Assembly (NCBI RefSeq): GCF_030440535.1
Contig: NZ_CP047117.1
Location: 372,001-436,000, forward strand
Origin: Corynebacterium capitovis DSM 44611
GTDB taxonomy: Bacteria > Actinomycetota > Actinomycetes > Mycobacteriales > Mycobacteriaceae
Direction of reading: 5' to 3'
Length of the DNA: 64,000 nucleotides
Positions 29,158-38,759 of the stretch are shown one piece after another. Under the pieces are notes generated by a model. That model saw only the letters and a list, made by a program, of their open reading frames with translations, was not told where the DNA came from and ran no database searches. The position numbers and the translations under genes were made by a program. Within the stretch, counting starts at the first letter, position 1. Each line of letters opens with the position of its first letter.

Positions 29158-32100
29158 GTGTCTACCCCCTCCTCCCAGCTCCCGCACTTTTCCAAAATCC
29201 TGGTTGCCAACCGCGGAGAGATCGCGGTGCGCGCTTTTCGTGCCGCTTTCGAAACTGGTGCCAAGACGGTTGCCGTGTACCCACGCGAAGACCGCAACTC
29301 CTTCCACCGCCCCTTCGCGGACGAGGCCGTTCAAATCGGGGTAGAAGGCCAGCCCGTTCGCGCTTACTTAGACATCGACGAGATCGTTCGCGCGGCTAAG
29401 AAATCCGGCGCCGACGCGGTCTACCCCGGGTATGGTTTCCTGTCCGAGCGGGCGGAGCTAGCGCGGCGCTGCGCGGAAAACGGAATCCGATTTATCGGCC
29501 CTTCCCCCGAGACCCTCGACCTAACGGGGGACAAGGCGGCGGCCGTGCACGCCGCGCAGCGCGCCGGGCTGCCCACCCTGACGGATTCGGAACCATCCGC
29601 GGACCCTGCGCAGCTCGCGCAGCTCGCTGAGGACTTTGAGTTCCCCGTGTTCATCAAGGCTGTCGCGGGCGGTGGCGGACGTGGGATGCGCTTTGTGGAG
29701 AAGCGAGAGGACGTCGAAAAGCTTGCCGCTGAGGCTTCTCGCGAGGCTGAGGCGGCCTTCGGTGATCCGCACGTCTATATTGAGCGGGCCGTGATCAACC
29801 CGCAGCACATTGAGGTGCAAATCCTGGCGGACTCGCAAGGAAACGTCGTGCACCTTTTTGAGCGCGACTGCTCGTTGCAACGCCGCCACCAGAAGGTAGT
29901 GGAAATTGCACCGGCGCAGCACATCACCGCAGAACAGCGAATGAGAATCTGCGCGGACGCGGTGAAGTTCTGCAAGGAGATCAAGTACGAGGGTGCGGGC
30001 ACGGTCGAGTTTCTTGTCGACGAGACCGGCAATCACGTGTTCATCGAAATGAACCCCCGCGTGCAAGTGGAGCACACGGTCACCGAGGAAGTTACCGGTG
30101 TGGACATCGTCCGCTCCCAGCTTTATATCGCCGCGGGTGCGTCGCTCGACGACTTAGGGCTGAGCCAGGATGCCGTAGCGCTGACCGGCGCCGCGCTGCA
30201 GTGCCGCATTACCACTGAGGACCCGGTGAACGGCTTCCGACCGGACTCCGGGCTGATCACCGGGTACCGCTCGCCCGGCGGGGCGGGGGTGCGCCTCGAC
30301 GGGTCGGTGGGCGTGGGCACCGAGATCACCCCCAACTTCGATTCGCTGCTGGTCAAGATGACGTGCCGGGGCAAGGACTTCCAGGTGGCGGTAGACCGAG
30401 CGTTGCGTGCGCTCAACGAGTTCACGGTAACCGGGGTGTCGACGAACATTCCCTTCCTCCGCGAACTGTTGTCGGACCCCGACTTCCGCTACAAGCGCAT
30501 CGCGACCAGCTTCATTGCCACGCACCCCCAACTGTTGGAGGCGCCGGCGGCCGCCGATGACGCGGGTCGAATCCTGGACTACCTCGCGTCTGTGACCGTG
30601 AATAAGCCGAACGGCCCGCGCCCCACGAGCATCCGCCCGTCGAAGAAGCTTCCCGAGCTCCACTACACCGACATCCCCCGCGGCTCCCGCGACGACCTGC
30701 TCGAGCTGGGGCCTGTGAAGTGGGCGGAGAAAATCCGTGCCCAGACCGCGCTCGGCGTCACCGAAACGACGTTCCGCGACGCTCATCAGTCACTGTTGGC
30801 CACCCGCATCCGCACCAACACGCTAGTCGCAGCCGCCAAACACGTCGGGCACCTCACCCCGCAGCTCGCGTCGATCGAGGCGTGGGGCGGGGCCACCTAC
30901 GACGTAGCCATGCGCTTCTTGCACGAATCCCCGTGGATGCGCCTTGACGAGATCCGCGAGGCCGCGCCGAACATCAACATTCAGATGTTGCTGCGTGGCC
31001 GCAACACCGTCGGGTATACCCCCTACCCGGACACGGTGACGAGGGCGTTTGTCGACGAGGCCGCGCGCAGTGGCGTAGACATCTTCCGCATCTTCGACGC
31101 CCTTAACGACGTCTCTCAGATGCGGCCGGCCATCGACGCCGTCCTCGACACCGGAACCACCGTGGCGGAGGTGGCAATGGCCTACTCTGGCAACCTCCTG
31201 GACCCAGCGGAAGACCTCTACACGCTGGATTACTACCTGCGGCTGGCCGAGGAGATCGTAAGCACCGGTGCCCACGTCTTGGCCATCAAGGACATGGCCG
31301 GCCTGCTCCGCCCGGCTGCCGCCGCGAAGCTGGTCAGCGCTCTGCGCGAGCGCTTCGACCTGCCCGTCCACGTCCACACCCACGATACGGCGGGCGGCCA
31401 ACTGGCCACCTACCTCGCCGCCGCGAACGCTGGAGCCGACATCGTCGACGTCGCCTCCGCGCCTCTGGCAGGGACCACCTCCCAGCCCTCCATGTCGGCG
31501 CTAGTCGCGGCCTTTGCCCACACGCAGCGCGATACCGGCTTGTCCCTGAAGGCGGTCTCAGACCTCGAGCCCTACTGGGAGGCAGTCCGCCAGGTCTACG
31601 CGCCGTTCGAATCAGGCATCCCCGGGCCGACCGGACGCGTATATAAACACGAGATCCCCGGTGGGCAGTTGTCGAACCTGCGCACCCAGGCCAACGCCCT
31701 TGGCCTGGGCGACCGCTTCGAGCTCATCGAGGACACCTACGCCGACGTCAACGAGATCCTGGGACGGCCGACAAAAGTCACGCCGTCGTCGAAAGTCGTC
31801 GGCGACCTCGCCCTCTACCTCGTGGGCGCGGGCGTAAAGGCGCAGGATTTCGCCGAAAACCCGCGCAAGTACGACATTCCGGAGTCCGTCATCGGCTTCC
31901 TGCAGGGCGAGCTGGGAACACCCCCGGGCGGGTGGCCGCTGCTGCGGGAGCGCGCGCTCGAGAACCGTGCGGGTGTTGACCACACCGTCAGCATCCCAGA
32001 TGACCTCGCTGCGGACTTCACCAGCGACGACCGCAGGGCGCGTCGCGCCGCGCTTGATCAGCTGCTCTTCCCGAAACAGTACGGCGAGTTCCTAGAACAC

Positions 32101-32577
32101 CGCCGGACCTACGGGATCACCGACCAGCTCTCCGACAAGGTCTTCTTCTACGGACTCGCCGAAGGTGAAGAGACGGAGATTTGGTACGGCGAAGTCGATG
32201 AGGAGAAGACCCCGCTTGTGGTGCGCCTCGAAGCCGTCGGCGACGTGGACAACAAGGGGATGCGCCAGGTCATCCTCACCGTCAACGGCCAGGTCCGGCC
32301 GCTGCGGGTGCGCGATAACAGTGCGGAGTCCTCCGTTGCGGAGGTGGAGAAAGCCGACCCGTCCAATCCGGGCCACGTCGCGGCACCGTTCGCGGGTGTG
32401 GTGAACGTGGTCGTCGACAAGGGTGATTCCGTGAAGGCCGGCGATCCCGTCGCGACGATCGAGGCGATGAAGATGGAGGCGACGATCTCGGCGCCCCAGG
32501 ACGGAACCATCGAGCGTGTCGCGCTGACGCAGGCGACAAAGGTGGAAGGCGGGGACCTCGTGGTGGTGATCGGCTAG
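29158..32577 (+). CDS. pyc: Pyruvate carboxylase
   Basis: ATP- and biotin-dependent carboxylation of pyruvate to oxaloacetate (anaplerosis). 1139 residues: biotin carboxylase domain (about 10-460) with KAVAGGGGRGMRFV and EMNPRVQVEHTVTEEVTG; pyruvate carboxyltransferase domain (about 530-850) with FRDAHQSLLATRIR and HVHTHDTAGGQLATYLAA; and the biotinyl domain with the modified Lys in EAMKMEATIS near the C-terminus. GTG at 29158 is preceded by GAAAGGA. In C. glutamicum pyc lies next to lpdA, as I recall; here the prp locus lies between them. Confidence 0.97.
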   Translation: MSTPSSQLPHFSKILVANRGEIAVRAFRAAFETGAKTVAVYPREDRNSFHRPFADEAVQIGVEGQPVRAYLDIDEIVRAAKKSGADAVYPGYGFLSERAELARRCAENGIRFIGPSPETLDLTGDKAAAVHAAQRAGLPTLTDSEPSADPAQLAQLAEDFEFPVFIKAVAGGGGRGMRFVEKREDVEKLAAEASREAEAAFGDPHVYIERAVINPQHIEVQILADSQGNVVHLFERDCSLQRRHQKVVEIAPAQHITAEQRMRICADAVKFCKEIKYEGAGTVEFLVDETGNHVFIEMNPRVQVEHTVTEEVTGVDIVRSQLYIAAGASLDDLGLSQDAVALTGAALQCRITTEDPVNGFRPDSGLITGYRSPGGAGVRLDGSVGVGTEITPNFDSLLVKMTCRGKDFQVAVDRALRALNEFTVTGVSTNIPFLRELLSDPDFRYKRIATSFIATHPQLLEAPAAADDAGRILDYLASVTVNKPNGPRPTSIRPSKKLPELHYTDIPRGSRDDLLELGPVKWAEKIRAQTALGVTETTFRDAHQSLLATRIRTNTLVAAAKHVGHLTPQLASIEAWGGATYDVAMRFLHESPWMRLDEIREAAPNINIQMLLRGRNTVGYTPYPDTVTRAFVDEAARSGVDIFRIFDALNDVSQMRPAIDAVLDTGTTVAEVAMAYSGNLLDPAEDLYTLDYYLRLAEEIVSTGAHVLAIKDMAGLLRPAAAAKLVSALRERFDLPVHVHTHDTAGGQLATYLAAANAGADIVDVASAPLAGTTSQPSMSALVAAFAHTQRDTGLSLKAVSDLEPYWEAVRQVYAPFESGIPGPTGRVYKHEIPGGQLSNLRTQANALGLGDRFELIEDTYADVNEILGRPTKVTPSSKVVGDLALYLVGAGVKAQDFAENPRKYDIPESVIGFLQGELGTPPGGWPLLRERALENRAGVDHTVSIPDDLAADFTSDDRRARRAALDQLLFPKQYGEFLEHRRTYGITDQLSDKVFFYGLAEGEETEIWYGEVDEEKTPLVVRLEAVGDVDNKGMRQVILTVNGQVRPLRVRDNSAESSVAEVEKADPSNPGHVAAPFAGVVNVVVDKGDSVKAGDPVATIEAMKMEATISAPQDGTIERVALTQATKVEGGDLVVVIG

Positions 32578-32600
32578 GCCCGCCCCCCGGACGGGGCCTA
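32575..32600. terminator. Inverted repeat joining the pyc and accBC stop codons
   Basis: TAGGCCC (32575-32581) pairs with GGGCCTA (32594-32600); the outer three bases of each arm are the two stop codons (TAG of pyc, TAG of accBC on the other strand). GC-rich and between convergent genes, but without a T-tract. Confidence 0.4.
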
Positions 32601-34352
32601 CTTGATTTCCATGAGGACGGCGGCCTTGTTTACCTGGCCACCCTCCTCGACGGCGAGCCCGGTGACCACGCCGTCCTTGTGGGCCTTGACCGGGTTTTCC
32701 ATTTTCATGGCCTCGAGGACGAGGAGGATGTCGCCCTGAGCGACCTCCTCGCCCTCGGAGACGTTGACCTTGATAACCGTCCCCTGCATGGGGGCTGCAA
32801 CGGCGTCCCCAGAAGCGGCGGCTTTGGAGCCGGAGGAGCGGCGCTTCTTCTTCTTGCGGCGCGGCCCGCCACCGAAGACGAGGGAGGCCGGCAGGGCAAT
32901 CTCGATGCGGCGGCCGTTGACCTCGACGGCAAAGGTGCGGGTCTCCTCGCCTTCCTCTGCGTCCTCGGACGGCACGTCGGAGGGGGCGAGCTCGTTGACC
33001 CACTCCTCCTCGATCCAGCGCGTGTAGACGTCGAAGGAGGTGCCATCGCCCACGAACGCCGGGTCGTTGAGGACCGCTTGGTGGAAGGGGATCACGGTGG
33101 GGAAGCCCTGCACGGTGTATTCGGCAAGGGCGCGGCGGGCGCGCTCGATGGCCTGGGTGCGGTCTTCACCGGAGACGATGAGTTTGGCCAGCATGGAATC
33201 GAACTGGCCGCCGACGGTCGAGCCGGTGCGCACGCCGGAGTCGACACGGACACCGGGGCCGGTCGGCTCCGCGTACGCGGTGATGGTGCCGGGTTGAGGC
33301 ATGAAGTTCGCGGCAGCGTCCTCGCCGTTGATGCGGAACTCGATGGCGTGACCGCGCGGAGCGGGGTCCTCCGTGAAGCGCAACGGCTGGCCTTCGGCAA
33401 TGCGGAACTGCTCGCGCACGAGGTCGATGCCGGCAGTGACCTCGGTGGCGGGGTGTTCGACCTGGAGGCGGGTGTTGACTTCCAGGAAGGAGATCAACCC
33501 GTCTGAGCCAACGAGGTATTCGACGGTTCCCGCGCCGTAGTAGCCGGCCTCCCGGCAGATGGCCTTGGCGGAGGAGTGGATCCGCTCGCGCTGCTCATCG
33601 GTGAGGAAGGGCGCGGGGGCCTCCTCCACAAGCTTTTGGAAGCGGCGCTGGAGGGAGCAATCGCGGGTGCCGACGACGATGACGTTGCCGTGCTGGTCGG
33701 CGAGGACCTGGGCTTCGACGTGCCGGGCCTTGTCGAGGTAGCGCTCGACGAAGCACTCGCCACGGCCGAAGGCGGCGATGGCCTCGCGGGTGGCGGATTC
33801 AAACAGCTCGGGGATGTCCTCCCGGGTGTAGGCGACCTTCATGCCGCGTCCGCCGCCGCCGAAGGCAGCCTTAATGGCCACGGGGAGGCCGTACTCGTCC
33901 GCGAAGGCGACGACGTCGTCGGCGCCGGACACCGGGTCTTTCGTGCCCGGGGCCATCGGCGCGTTGGCCGCCTCGGCGATGTGGCGGGCGGTGACTTTGT
34001 CGCCCAGCGCCTCGATGGAGGCGGGGGAGGGGCCGATCCAGGTCAACCCGGCGTCGATAACCCGCTGCGCGAATTCGGCGTTCTCCGCCAGGAAGCCGTA
34101 CCCGGGGTGGACGCTGTCCGCGCCGGAATCCGAGGCCGCTTTGAGGATTTTATCGATATCCAGGTAGGACTCTGCTGCGGTGGTGCCCCCGAGTGCGAAG
34201 GCCTCGTCTGCCATCTCTACGAAGGGGGCCTGGGCGTCGGGTTCCGCGTAGACAGCGACCGAGGCAAGGCCGGCATCGCGTGCCGCGCGGATCACTCGCA
34301 CCGCGATTTCACCACGGTTGGCGATGAGTACCTTCTTCAATGGTGTAGCCAC
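32598..34352 (-). CDS. accBC: Acyl-CoA carboxylase alpha subunit (biotin carboxylase + BCCP)
   Basis: 584 residues: biotin carboxylase domain (1-450) with [16 protein letters not shown] and [19 protein letters not shown], a linker with a basic stretch ([10 protein letters not shown]), and a C-terminal biotinyl domain with [18 protein letters not shown]. It forms the carboxybiotin for AccD partners that make malonyl-CoA or other carboxyacyl-CoAs for fatty and mycolic acid synthesis. GTG start at 34352. The 134-bp gap to thtR contains GTTAGACTCAGC, which could be a lipid-regulator site (weak). Expected to work with AccD and AccE encoded at 39.4-41.1 kb. Confidence 0.95.
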   Translation of the reverse strand: MATPLKKVLIANRGEIAVRVIRAARDAGLASVAVYAEPDAQAPFVEMADEAFALGGTTAAESYLDIDKILKAASDSGADSVHPGYGFLAENAEFAQRVIDAGLTWIGPSPASIEALGDKVTARHIAEAANAPMAPGTKDPVSGADDVVAFADEYGLPVAIKAAFGGGGRGMKVAYTREDIPELFESATREAIAAFGRGECFVERYLDKARHVEAQVLADQHGNVIVVGTRDCSLQRRFQKLVEEAPAPFLTDEQRERIHSSAKAICREAGYYGAGTVEYLVGSDGLISFLEVNTRLQVEHPATEVTAGIDLVREQFRIAEGQPLRFTEDPAPRGHAIEFRINGEDAAANFMPQPGTITAYAEPTGPGVRVDSGVRTGSTVGGQFDSMLAKLIVSGEDRTQAIERARRALAEYTVQGFPTVIPFHQAVLNDPAFVGDGTSFDVYTRWIEEEWVNELAPSDVPSEDAEEGEETRTFAVEVNGRRIEIALPASLVFGGGPRRKKKKRRSSGSKAAASGDAVAAPMQGTVIKVNVSEGEEVAQGDILLVLEAMKMENPVKAHKDGVVTGLAVEEGGQVNKAAVLMEIK

Positions 34353-34486
34353 TAAACAGTCCCGTCTTGCTCGTCGATAGATGGTAAAGGTTCGAAGTAG
34401 TTAGACTCAGCTAAAGATAATCGAGCCGCGACGCGATACGTTACCGCTCGTGCGTCCGGAGTCTAACGCCCGTCCCCCATAACTTA

Positions 34487-35353
34487 CTACTCCGTAGGTG
34501 CGAACGGGGTATGCTCCACGGGAACTCGAACCATGTTTCCCCACTCTGCCCAGGAGCCGTCGTAGAGCGAGACATTGCTAAAGCCCAGGATGTGGCGCAA
34601 AACGTACCATGTGTGCGCTGAACTTTCGCCGAGCTGGCAATAAACGACGGTGCGCTCGTCGCGGTCGAACTCCGTGAACTCCTTTTCGACGTCCGGGTAG
34701 CTCTTGAACAGCGAATTGGGGTGGACGAACCCGCCCCAGGGCACATTGATCGCGCCCGGGATGTGCCCGCTGCGCTGGAAGGGGCCGTCGAGCGGGACGT
34801 GGCCGTGGAAATGCTCGGGCGTGCGGACGTCGATAAGTTGGCGCGGCGGCCTGCCCAACAACTCGTCGGCGAAGGTGCGGAAGGGGCCGTCTTCACGCTC
34901 CACGACGGGGTAGTCGGCGCGCGGGTAGTCGGGGACTGCGAAAGACATGTCGCGCTCCTCGCCCATCCAGGCGTCTCGCCCGCCGTCGAGAAGACGCACG
35001 TCTGGGTGGCCGAAAAGCTCGAACACCCAGGCGGTGAAGGCGGCCCACCAGTTGGAGCGGTCGCCGTAGATAATCACGGTGTCATCGCGGGAGATGCCGC
35101 GCGCACTCATCAGCTCGGCGAAGGCGGCGCCATCGATGTAGTCGCGCACAACGGGGTCGTTCAGGTCGCGCCGCCAATCGATGCGGACGGCACCCGGAAT
35201 GTGGCCGATGTCGTAGAGGAACGCATCCTCGTCGGACTCGACGACCTTGAGGCCGTCCACTCCCAGCCGGGCCGACAACCACGCCGCCGAAACGAACTTC
35301 TCGGGGTGCGCGTACTGCTGAAATAGCGGGTGCGGGTCGCGCTCTATACCCAT
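34487..35353 (-). CDS. thtR: Thiosulfate sulfurtransferase, double rhodanese
   Basis: 288 residues with two rhodanese domains; the first is the inactive type with EDAFLYDIGHIPGAVRIDWR. The C-terminal domain carries the active-site loop CQLGESS (Cys239), where the usual form is CRxGxR/S-type. Moves sulfane sulfur from thiosulfate to acceptors such as cyanide or thiols. ATG at 35353 is chosen because GGAAGG lies 7 nt upstream; an in-frame GTG at 35362 would be too close to it. It lies upstream of accBC on the same strand and is divergent from the Cj0069-family gene. Confidence 0.88.
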   Translation of the reverse strand: MGIERDPHPLFQQYAHPEKFVSAAWLSARLGVDGLKVVESDEDAFLYDIGHIPGAVRIDWRRDLNDPVVRDYIDGAAFAELMSARGISRDDTVIIYGDRSNWWAAFTAWVFELFGHPDVRLLDGGRDAWMGEERDMSFAVPDYPRADYPVVEREDGPFRTFADELLGRPPRQLIDVRTPEHFHGHVPLDGPFQRSGHIPGAINVPWGGFVHPNSLFKSYPDVEKEFTEFDRDERTVVYCQLGESSAHTWYVLRHILGFSNVSLYDGSWAEWGNMVRVPVEHTPFAPTE

Positions 35354-35369
35354 CGGACACACCTTCCAC

Positions 35370-35387
35370 AGCGCGGGAGCCCGCGCT
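35370..35387. other. Perfect 8-bp GC-rich hairpin in the thtR 5' region
   Basis: AGCGCGGG-AG-CCCGCGCT forms a near-perfect palindrome 17-34 nt upstream of the thtR start codon. It could be a protein-binding site or an RNA hairpin close to the ribosome binding site. Confidence 0.4.
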
Positions 35388-35538
35388 TCTCGACGCTTCC
35401 TAGCAACGCCCCAACACTACCAATGCCCCGAGACGCTGTGAGGTTAACCACTGGCCGAGAATTCGCCGAGCGCACGGGGGTGCGGGGCCTTAATGTCTAA
35501 CGAGGAATCGGGAGGAACTTCACGGAAGGTGAATAGAC

Positions 35539-36612
35539 GTGCACAAATCACTCGTCGTTTTCGAGGTCGAGGGCGGCTCCGACAAGTACTTCGACGGCCA
35601 CCGCAAAGACACCATGCCCATCGTGGACGCCATCAAGGACCAGGGGTGGAACGCGGAGGTCGTGTTCTACCGGCCCGAGTGGGCCGACCAGCTCTTCGCG
35701 TACGTATCGGAGACCTTCGACGGTTACATCTCCCGCGTCAACCCCGGCAACGTCCCGGGCGGGGAGAGGGGATACTTCGACCTGCTCACTCGCCTTTCGG
35801 CGGCCGGTTTGGTCGGCATGTCCACTCCGGAGGAGATGATCTCTTACGGAGCGAAAGACGCTTTGGTCAAGCTTAAGGACACCGATCTCGTGCCCTCCGA
35901 CACCTCCGCCTACTACGACGTCGAGCAGTTCCACAACACCTTCCCCACGTCCCTGTCCTACGGCGAACGCGTGCTGAAGCAAAACCGTGGTTCGACTGGC
36001 TCCGGCATCTGGCGCGTCCGCCTCGCCGACCCCGAGGCTGCGGCGCAGGTCCAGCCCGGCACGGCGCTGCCTCTAGACACCAAGCTCAAGTGCACCGAGG
36101 CCGTGGACAACCACACGGAAGATCGCGAGCTAGGCGAGTTCATGGATTACTGCGACCAGTACATCATCGGGGACAACGGCATGCTGGTGGATATGCGCTT
36201 CCTCCCCCGCATTGTCGAAGGCGAGATCCGCATCCTCCTCGTCGGCCCGCACCCAGTCTTTGTCGTGCACAAGAAGCCCGCCGCCGGAGGCGACGCGTTT
36301 TCCGCCACCTTGTTCTCCGGCGCGAAGTACACCTACAACAAGCCCGAGGAGTGGCAGGACCTGGTGGACATGTTCGCCGCCGCCCGTCCCGTGATTGCGG
36401 AAAAGCTCGGCGGGGACAACATCCCGCTGATCTGGACGGCGGACTTCATGCTTGCCGACGACGACGCCTCCGGTGAGGACACCTACGTCCTGGGCGAGAT
36501 CAACTGCTCCTGCGTCGGCTTCACTTCCGAGCTGGACATGGGCATTCAGGAGCTGGTCGCCCAGGAAGCGATCAGTCGCGTCACGGCGAAGCACTCCGAA
36601 GGCGTCGGGTAA
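35539..36612 (+). CDS. Cj0069-family ATP-grasp-like protein
   Basis: 357 residues, cytoplasmic. KQNRGSTGSGIWRV resembles an ATP-grasp nucleotide-binding loop, and the C-terminal GEINCSCVGFTSELD occupies the place of the metal-binding E-x-N. The N-terminus VVFEVEGGSDKYFDGHRKDT and overall plan match the Cj0069 family, whose function is not established. GTG start with GGAAGG 9 nt upstream. Divergent from thtR, and its stop is 18 nt before the antiporter start. Confidence 0.7.
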   Translation: MHKSLVVFEVEGGSDKYFDGHRKDTMPIVDAIKDQGWNAEVVFYRPEWADQLFAYVSETFDGYISRVNPGNVPGGERGYFDLLTRLSAAGLVGMSTPEEMISYGAKDALVKLKDTDLVPSDTSAYYDVEQFHNTFPTSLSYGERVLKQNRGSTGSGIWRVRLADPEAAAQVQPGTALPLDTKLKCTEAVDNHTEDRELGEFMDYCDQYIIGDNGMLVDMRFLPRIVEGEIRILLVGPHPVFVVHKKPAAGGDAFSATLFSGAKYTYNKPEEWQDLVDMFAAARPVIAEKLGGDNIPLIWTADFMLADDDASGEDTYVLGEINCSCVGFTSELDMGIQELVAQEAISRVTAKHSEGVG

Positions 36613-36618
36613 AGCAGT

Positions 36619-36624
36619 TACACT
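36619..36624 (+). promoter_or_regulatory. Candidate -10 of the antiporter gene, leaderless arrangement
   Basis: TACACT ends 6 nt before the GTG at 36631, so a transcript would start at the start codon. Confidence 0.45.
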
Positions 36625-36630
36625 GCTCCC

Positions 36631-38349
36631 GTGACCCTGCTTCTCTTTCTCATTATCGTCGCCCTGCTGGTCATCGCATTTGCCGAGCCGCTGGGCGAGC
36701 GAATCGGTGTCGTTGCGCCGGTCATTCTGCTCATCGTGGGTGTCGCTAGCGCTTATCTCCCGCAGGTTCCAGAAATTGAGGTGGACCCGGAAATCATCCT
36801 CCAGCTCATTCTGCCACCGCTGCTCTTCTCGACGGCGATGCGCATGCCGGAGCACGATTTCCGCCGCAACTTCCGCCCGATCGTCATTCTGGCGGTTGTC
36901 TTAGTCGCCGTAACCTCCGTGTGCGTGGGTGCCCTGCTACACCTCCTTGTGCCGGAGATCCCGCTGCCGTACGCCATCGCGCTGGGGGCGGTTGTCAGTC
37001 CGTCCGACGCAGTCGCCGTCGGCATCGTCAAACGTGCCGGGGTCAACCGGCGCATCGTGTCCATCCTCGACGGAGAGGGCCTGATCAACGACGCGTCCGC
37101 ACTAGTCGTACTCGGCACCGCGCTCCTAGCCGCGGAAAGCCCCGTCAGTGCGGGCGACGTGGCGGGTTCTTTCCTCTGGGCTGTGGCGGGTGCGGTGGCC
37201 GTTGGCTTCGCGATCGGGCAGCTTTTCATGTTCCTCCACCGCTACGTGCACCACGCGACGTCGAATACCGTCTTGTCGCTGGCCGTTCCGTTCGCGGCGT
37301 TCCTTCCGGCGGAGGGGATCGGCTCTTCGGGCCTCGTGGCCACGGTTGTGGCGGGACTCGTCGCGGCACATAATGCCCCGCGGGTTCTGTCTCCGGCTAC
37401 GCGTGTCACGGAAGGTCAAACGTGGGACACCGTTGGCCTCGTCCTCGAGTCGCTCGTCTTTGTCCTCATGGGGTTGCAAATGCCTCATCTTGTCGACGAC
37501 GCCGTCGCCTCCGGATTCGGCCTGGAGTCGAGCCTGACTCTCGCTCTGATCGTCTGGCTAACCGTCTTGCTGGTGCGCGGGCTCATCGTCGTGCCCATGC
37601 TGTGGTACATGCGCACCCGAATACCCGCGCGGCGTCGTCGAGCGCGAAGGCTTGAGAAGGCAAGCGCCGCTCTCAACAGCGCCCCCAGCGGGACGTGGCG
37701 CTGGCGGCACGCCCGTTTCAGGGTTGACCTGCTGCAGTCGGACCTGAGCTACTACGCCGATCAGTCATTGGGTCTCAGAGCGGGCGGTGCCATCGTCTGG
37801 GCGGGTATGCGCGGGGCGGTCACGCTGGCCGCCGCCCAAACCCTTCCTCCAGCCACTCCCGCACGCGGTTTTCTGATCCTGCTGGCGTTCTTCGTCGCGG
37901 CAGCGTCCCTCGTTGTTCAGGGAGGTAGCCTGAAGTGGGTGGTTGATAAGCTCAACCCCGGCGCCGATGTTCCCAGTTCTGTGGAGGATCGCAAGCGCAT
38001 TCGCGAGGCGCTGGGCCGGGCTGCGGCGTCTGTGCCCGTGCCGAAAGAACTGGAGGATAGGATGGTGGCAGGCGGGCTGGAACGCGCGCAGATCTCCCGG
38101 GCGGGCACCCTCGACATGATGCGCGCATTTCGGGCGGCCGGGCCGCTCAGCGCGCACGGGGCCAGCCAGCTTATCGAGTACGCCCGCGCGCGGGTGGGCG
38201 CCCAGCGCGAGGCTCTTCTCGACGAACGCGACGCCGCCCGCATCGACGCCTCAGACTTCGACAGGCAGCTGCGGATGCTGGACGCCCAAGAGCTTGTTGT
38301 TGACGCAGTAGCGTCCGAGAACCGCAACAGGCAGGAGCAGGGTTCCTAG
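36631..38349 (+). CDS. CPA1-family Na+/H+ antiporter (NhaP-like)
   Basis: 572 residues. About 12 membrane segments occupy residues 1-430. The CPA1 transport core is visible as GAVVSPSDAVAVGIVK and the ion-site LDGEGLINDASALVV (Asn-Asp), with the arginine-containing GAIVWAGMRGAVTLAAA in the later helices. The last ~130 residues are a soluble, charged helical tail. Moves Na+ (or K+) against H+ across the cell membrane. The GTG start has no Shine-Dalgarno. It is convergent with the DUF3151 gene, with stops overlapping by 2 bases. Confidence 0.9.
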   Translation: MTLLLFLIIVALLVIAFAEPLGERIGVVAPVILLIVGVASAYLPQVPEIEVDPEIILQLILPPLLFSTAMRMPEHDFRRNFRPIVILAVVLVAVTSVCVGALLHLLVPEIPLPYAIALGAVVSPSDAVAVGIVKRAGVNRRIVSILDGEGLINDASALVVLGTALLAAESPVSAGDVAGSFLWAVAGAVAVGFAIGQLFMFLHRYVHHATSNTVLSLAVPFAAFLPAEGIGSSGLVATVVAGLVAAHNAPRVLSPATRVTEGQTWDTVGLVLESLVFVLMGLQMPHLVDDAVASGFGLESSLTLALIVWLTVLLVRGLIVVPMLWYMRTRIPARRRRARRLEKASAALNSAPSGTWRWRHARFRVDLLQSDLSYYADQSLGLRAGGAIVWAGMRGAVTLAAAQTLPPATPARGFLILLAFFVAAASLVVQGGSLKWVVDKLNPGADVPSSVEDRKRIREALGRAAASVPVPKELEDRMVAGGLERAQISRAGTLDMMRAFRAAGPLSAHGASQLIEYARARVGAQREALLDERDAARIDASDFDRQLRMLDAQELVVDAVASENRNRQEQGS

Positions 38350-38740
38350 TCGAGCAACTCCGTGACGCTTCCCGGGTCCGCGTCCGAGAGCATCTGGCGG
38401 CAGCGGTCGTACTCCGCGTTGTCGCCAATCGCGCGGGAGGCCACGGCGAGCATGGCGATGGCCTTCAGCACCGGCTGGTTTGCCTCGTGGCTTGCCGGGA
38501 TGGGGCCCCAGCCTTTCCACCCGTTCGCCCTCAGGCGAGCGAGCGGTGGTACCCCGTGCGCGCGTACGCGTAGGCGATAAGCGGGTCACCGGAGCGTAGT
38601 TCGCGTTCTGCGCGGGCCGCCCAGACGGCGGGGGAGTCGGGGTGGCTGAGCGCCGTCGTGTCGTCAAGCAGGTCGGCCCCACGCGCGGGGTCGTCGGGAA
38701 GCGTGACGGGCGGCGGGGCGAGCATGTCGTTGATCTCCAT
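38346..38740 (-). pseudogene. DUF3151-family protein gene with a frameshift
   Basis: The N-terminal part (from ATG 38740, MEINDMLAPPPVTLPDDPAR, to ARTGYHRSLA) ends at a TGA near 38531. The C-terminal part (RLRANGWKGWGPIPASHE to SDADPGSVTELLD) continues in another frame to the stop at 38346. Both parts match the DUF3151 family. At the break the minus strand reads CGCTCGCTCGC; adding one lost 4-bp TCGC unit restores a continuous YHRSLARLRANGW. So the gene is broken by slippage, phase-variable, or carries a sequencing error. The start shows a TAGGCT hexamer 7 nt upstream. Confidence 0.8.
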
Positions 38741-38747
38741 ACGGAGC

Positions 38748-38753
38748 AGCCTA
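38748..38753 (-). promoter_or_regulatory. Candidate -10 of the DUF3151 gene
   Basis: Minus-strand TAGGCT, 7 nt ahead of the ATG at 38740. No Shine-Dalgarno. Confidence 0.35.
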
Positions 38754-38759
38754 GCGGGG

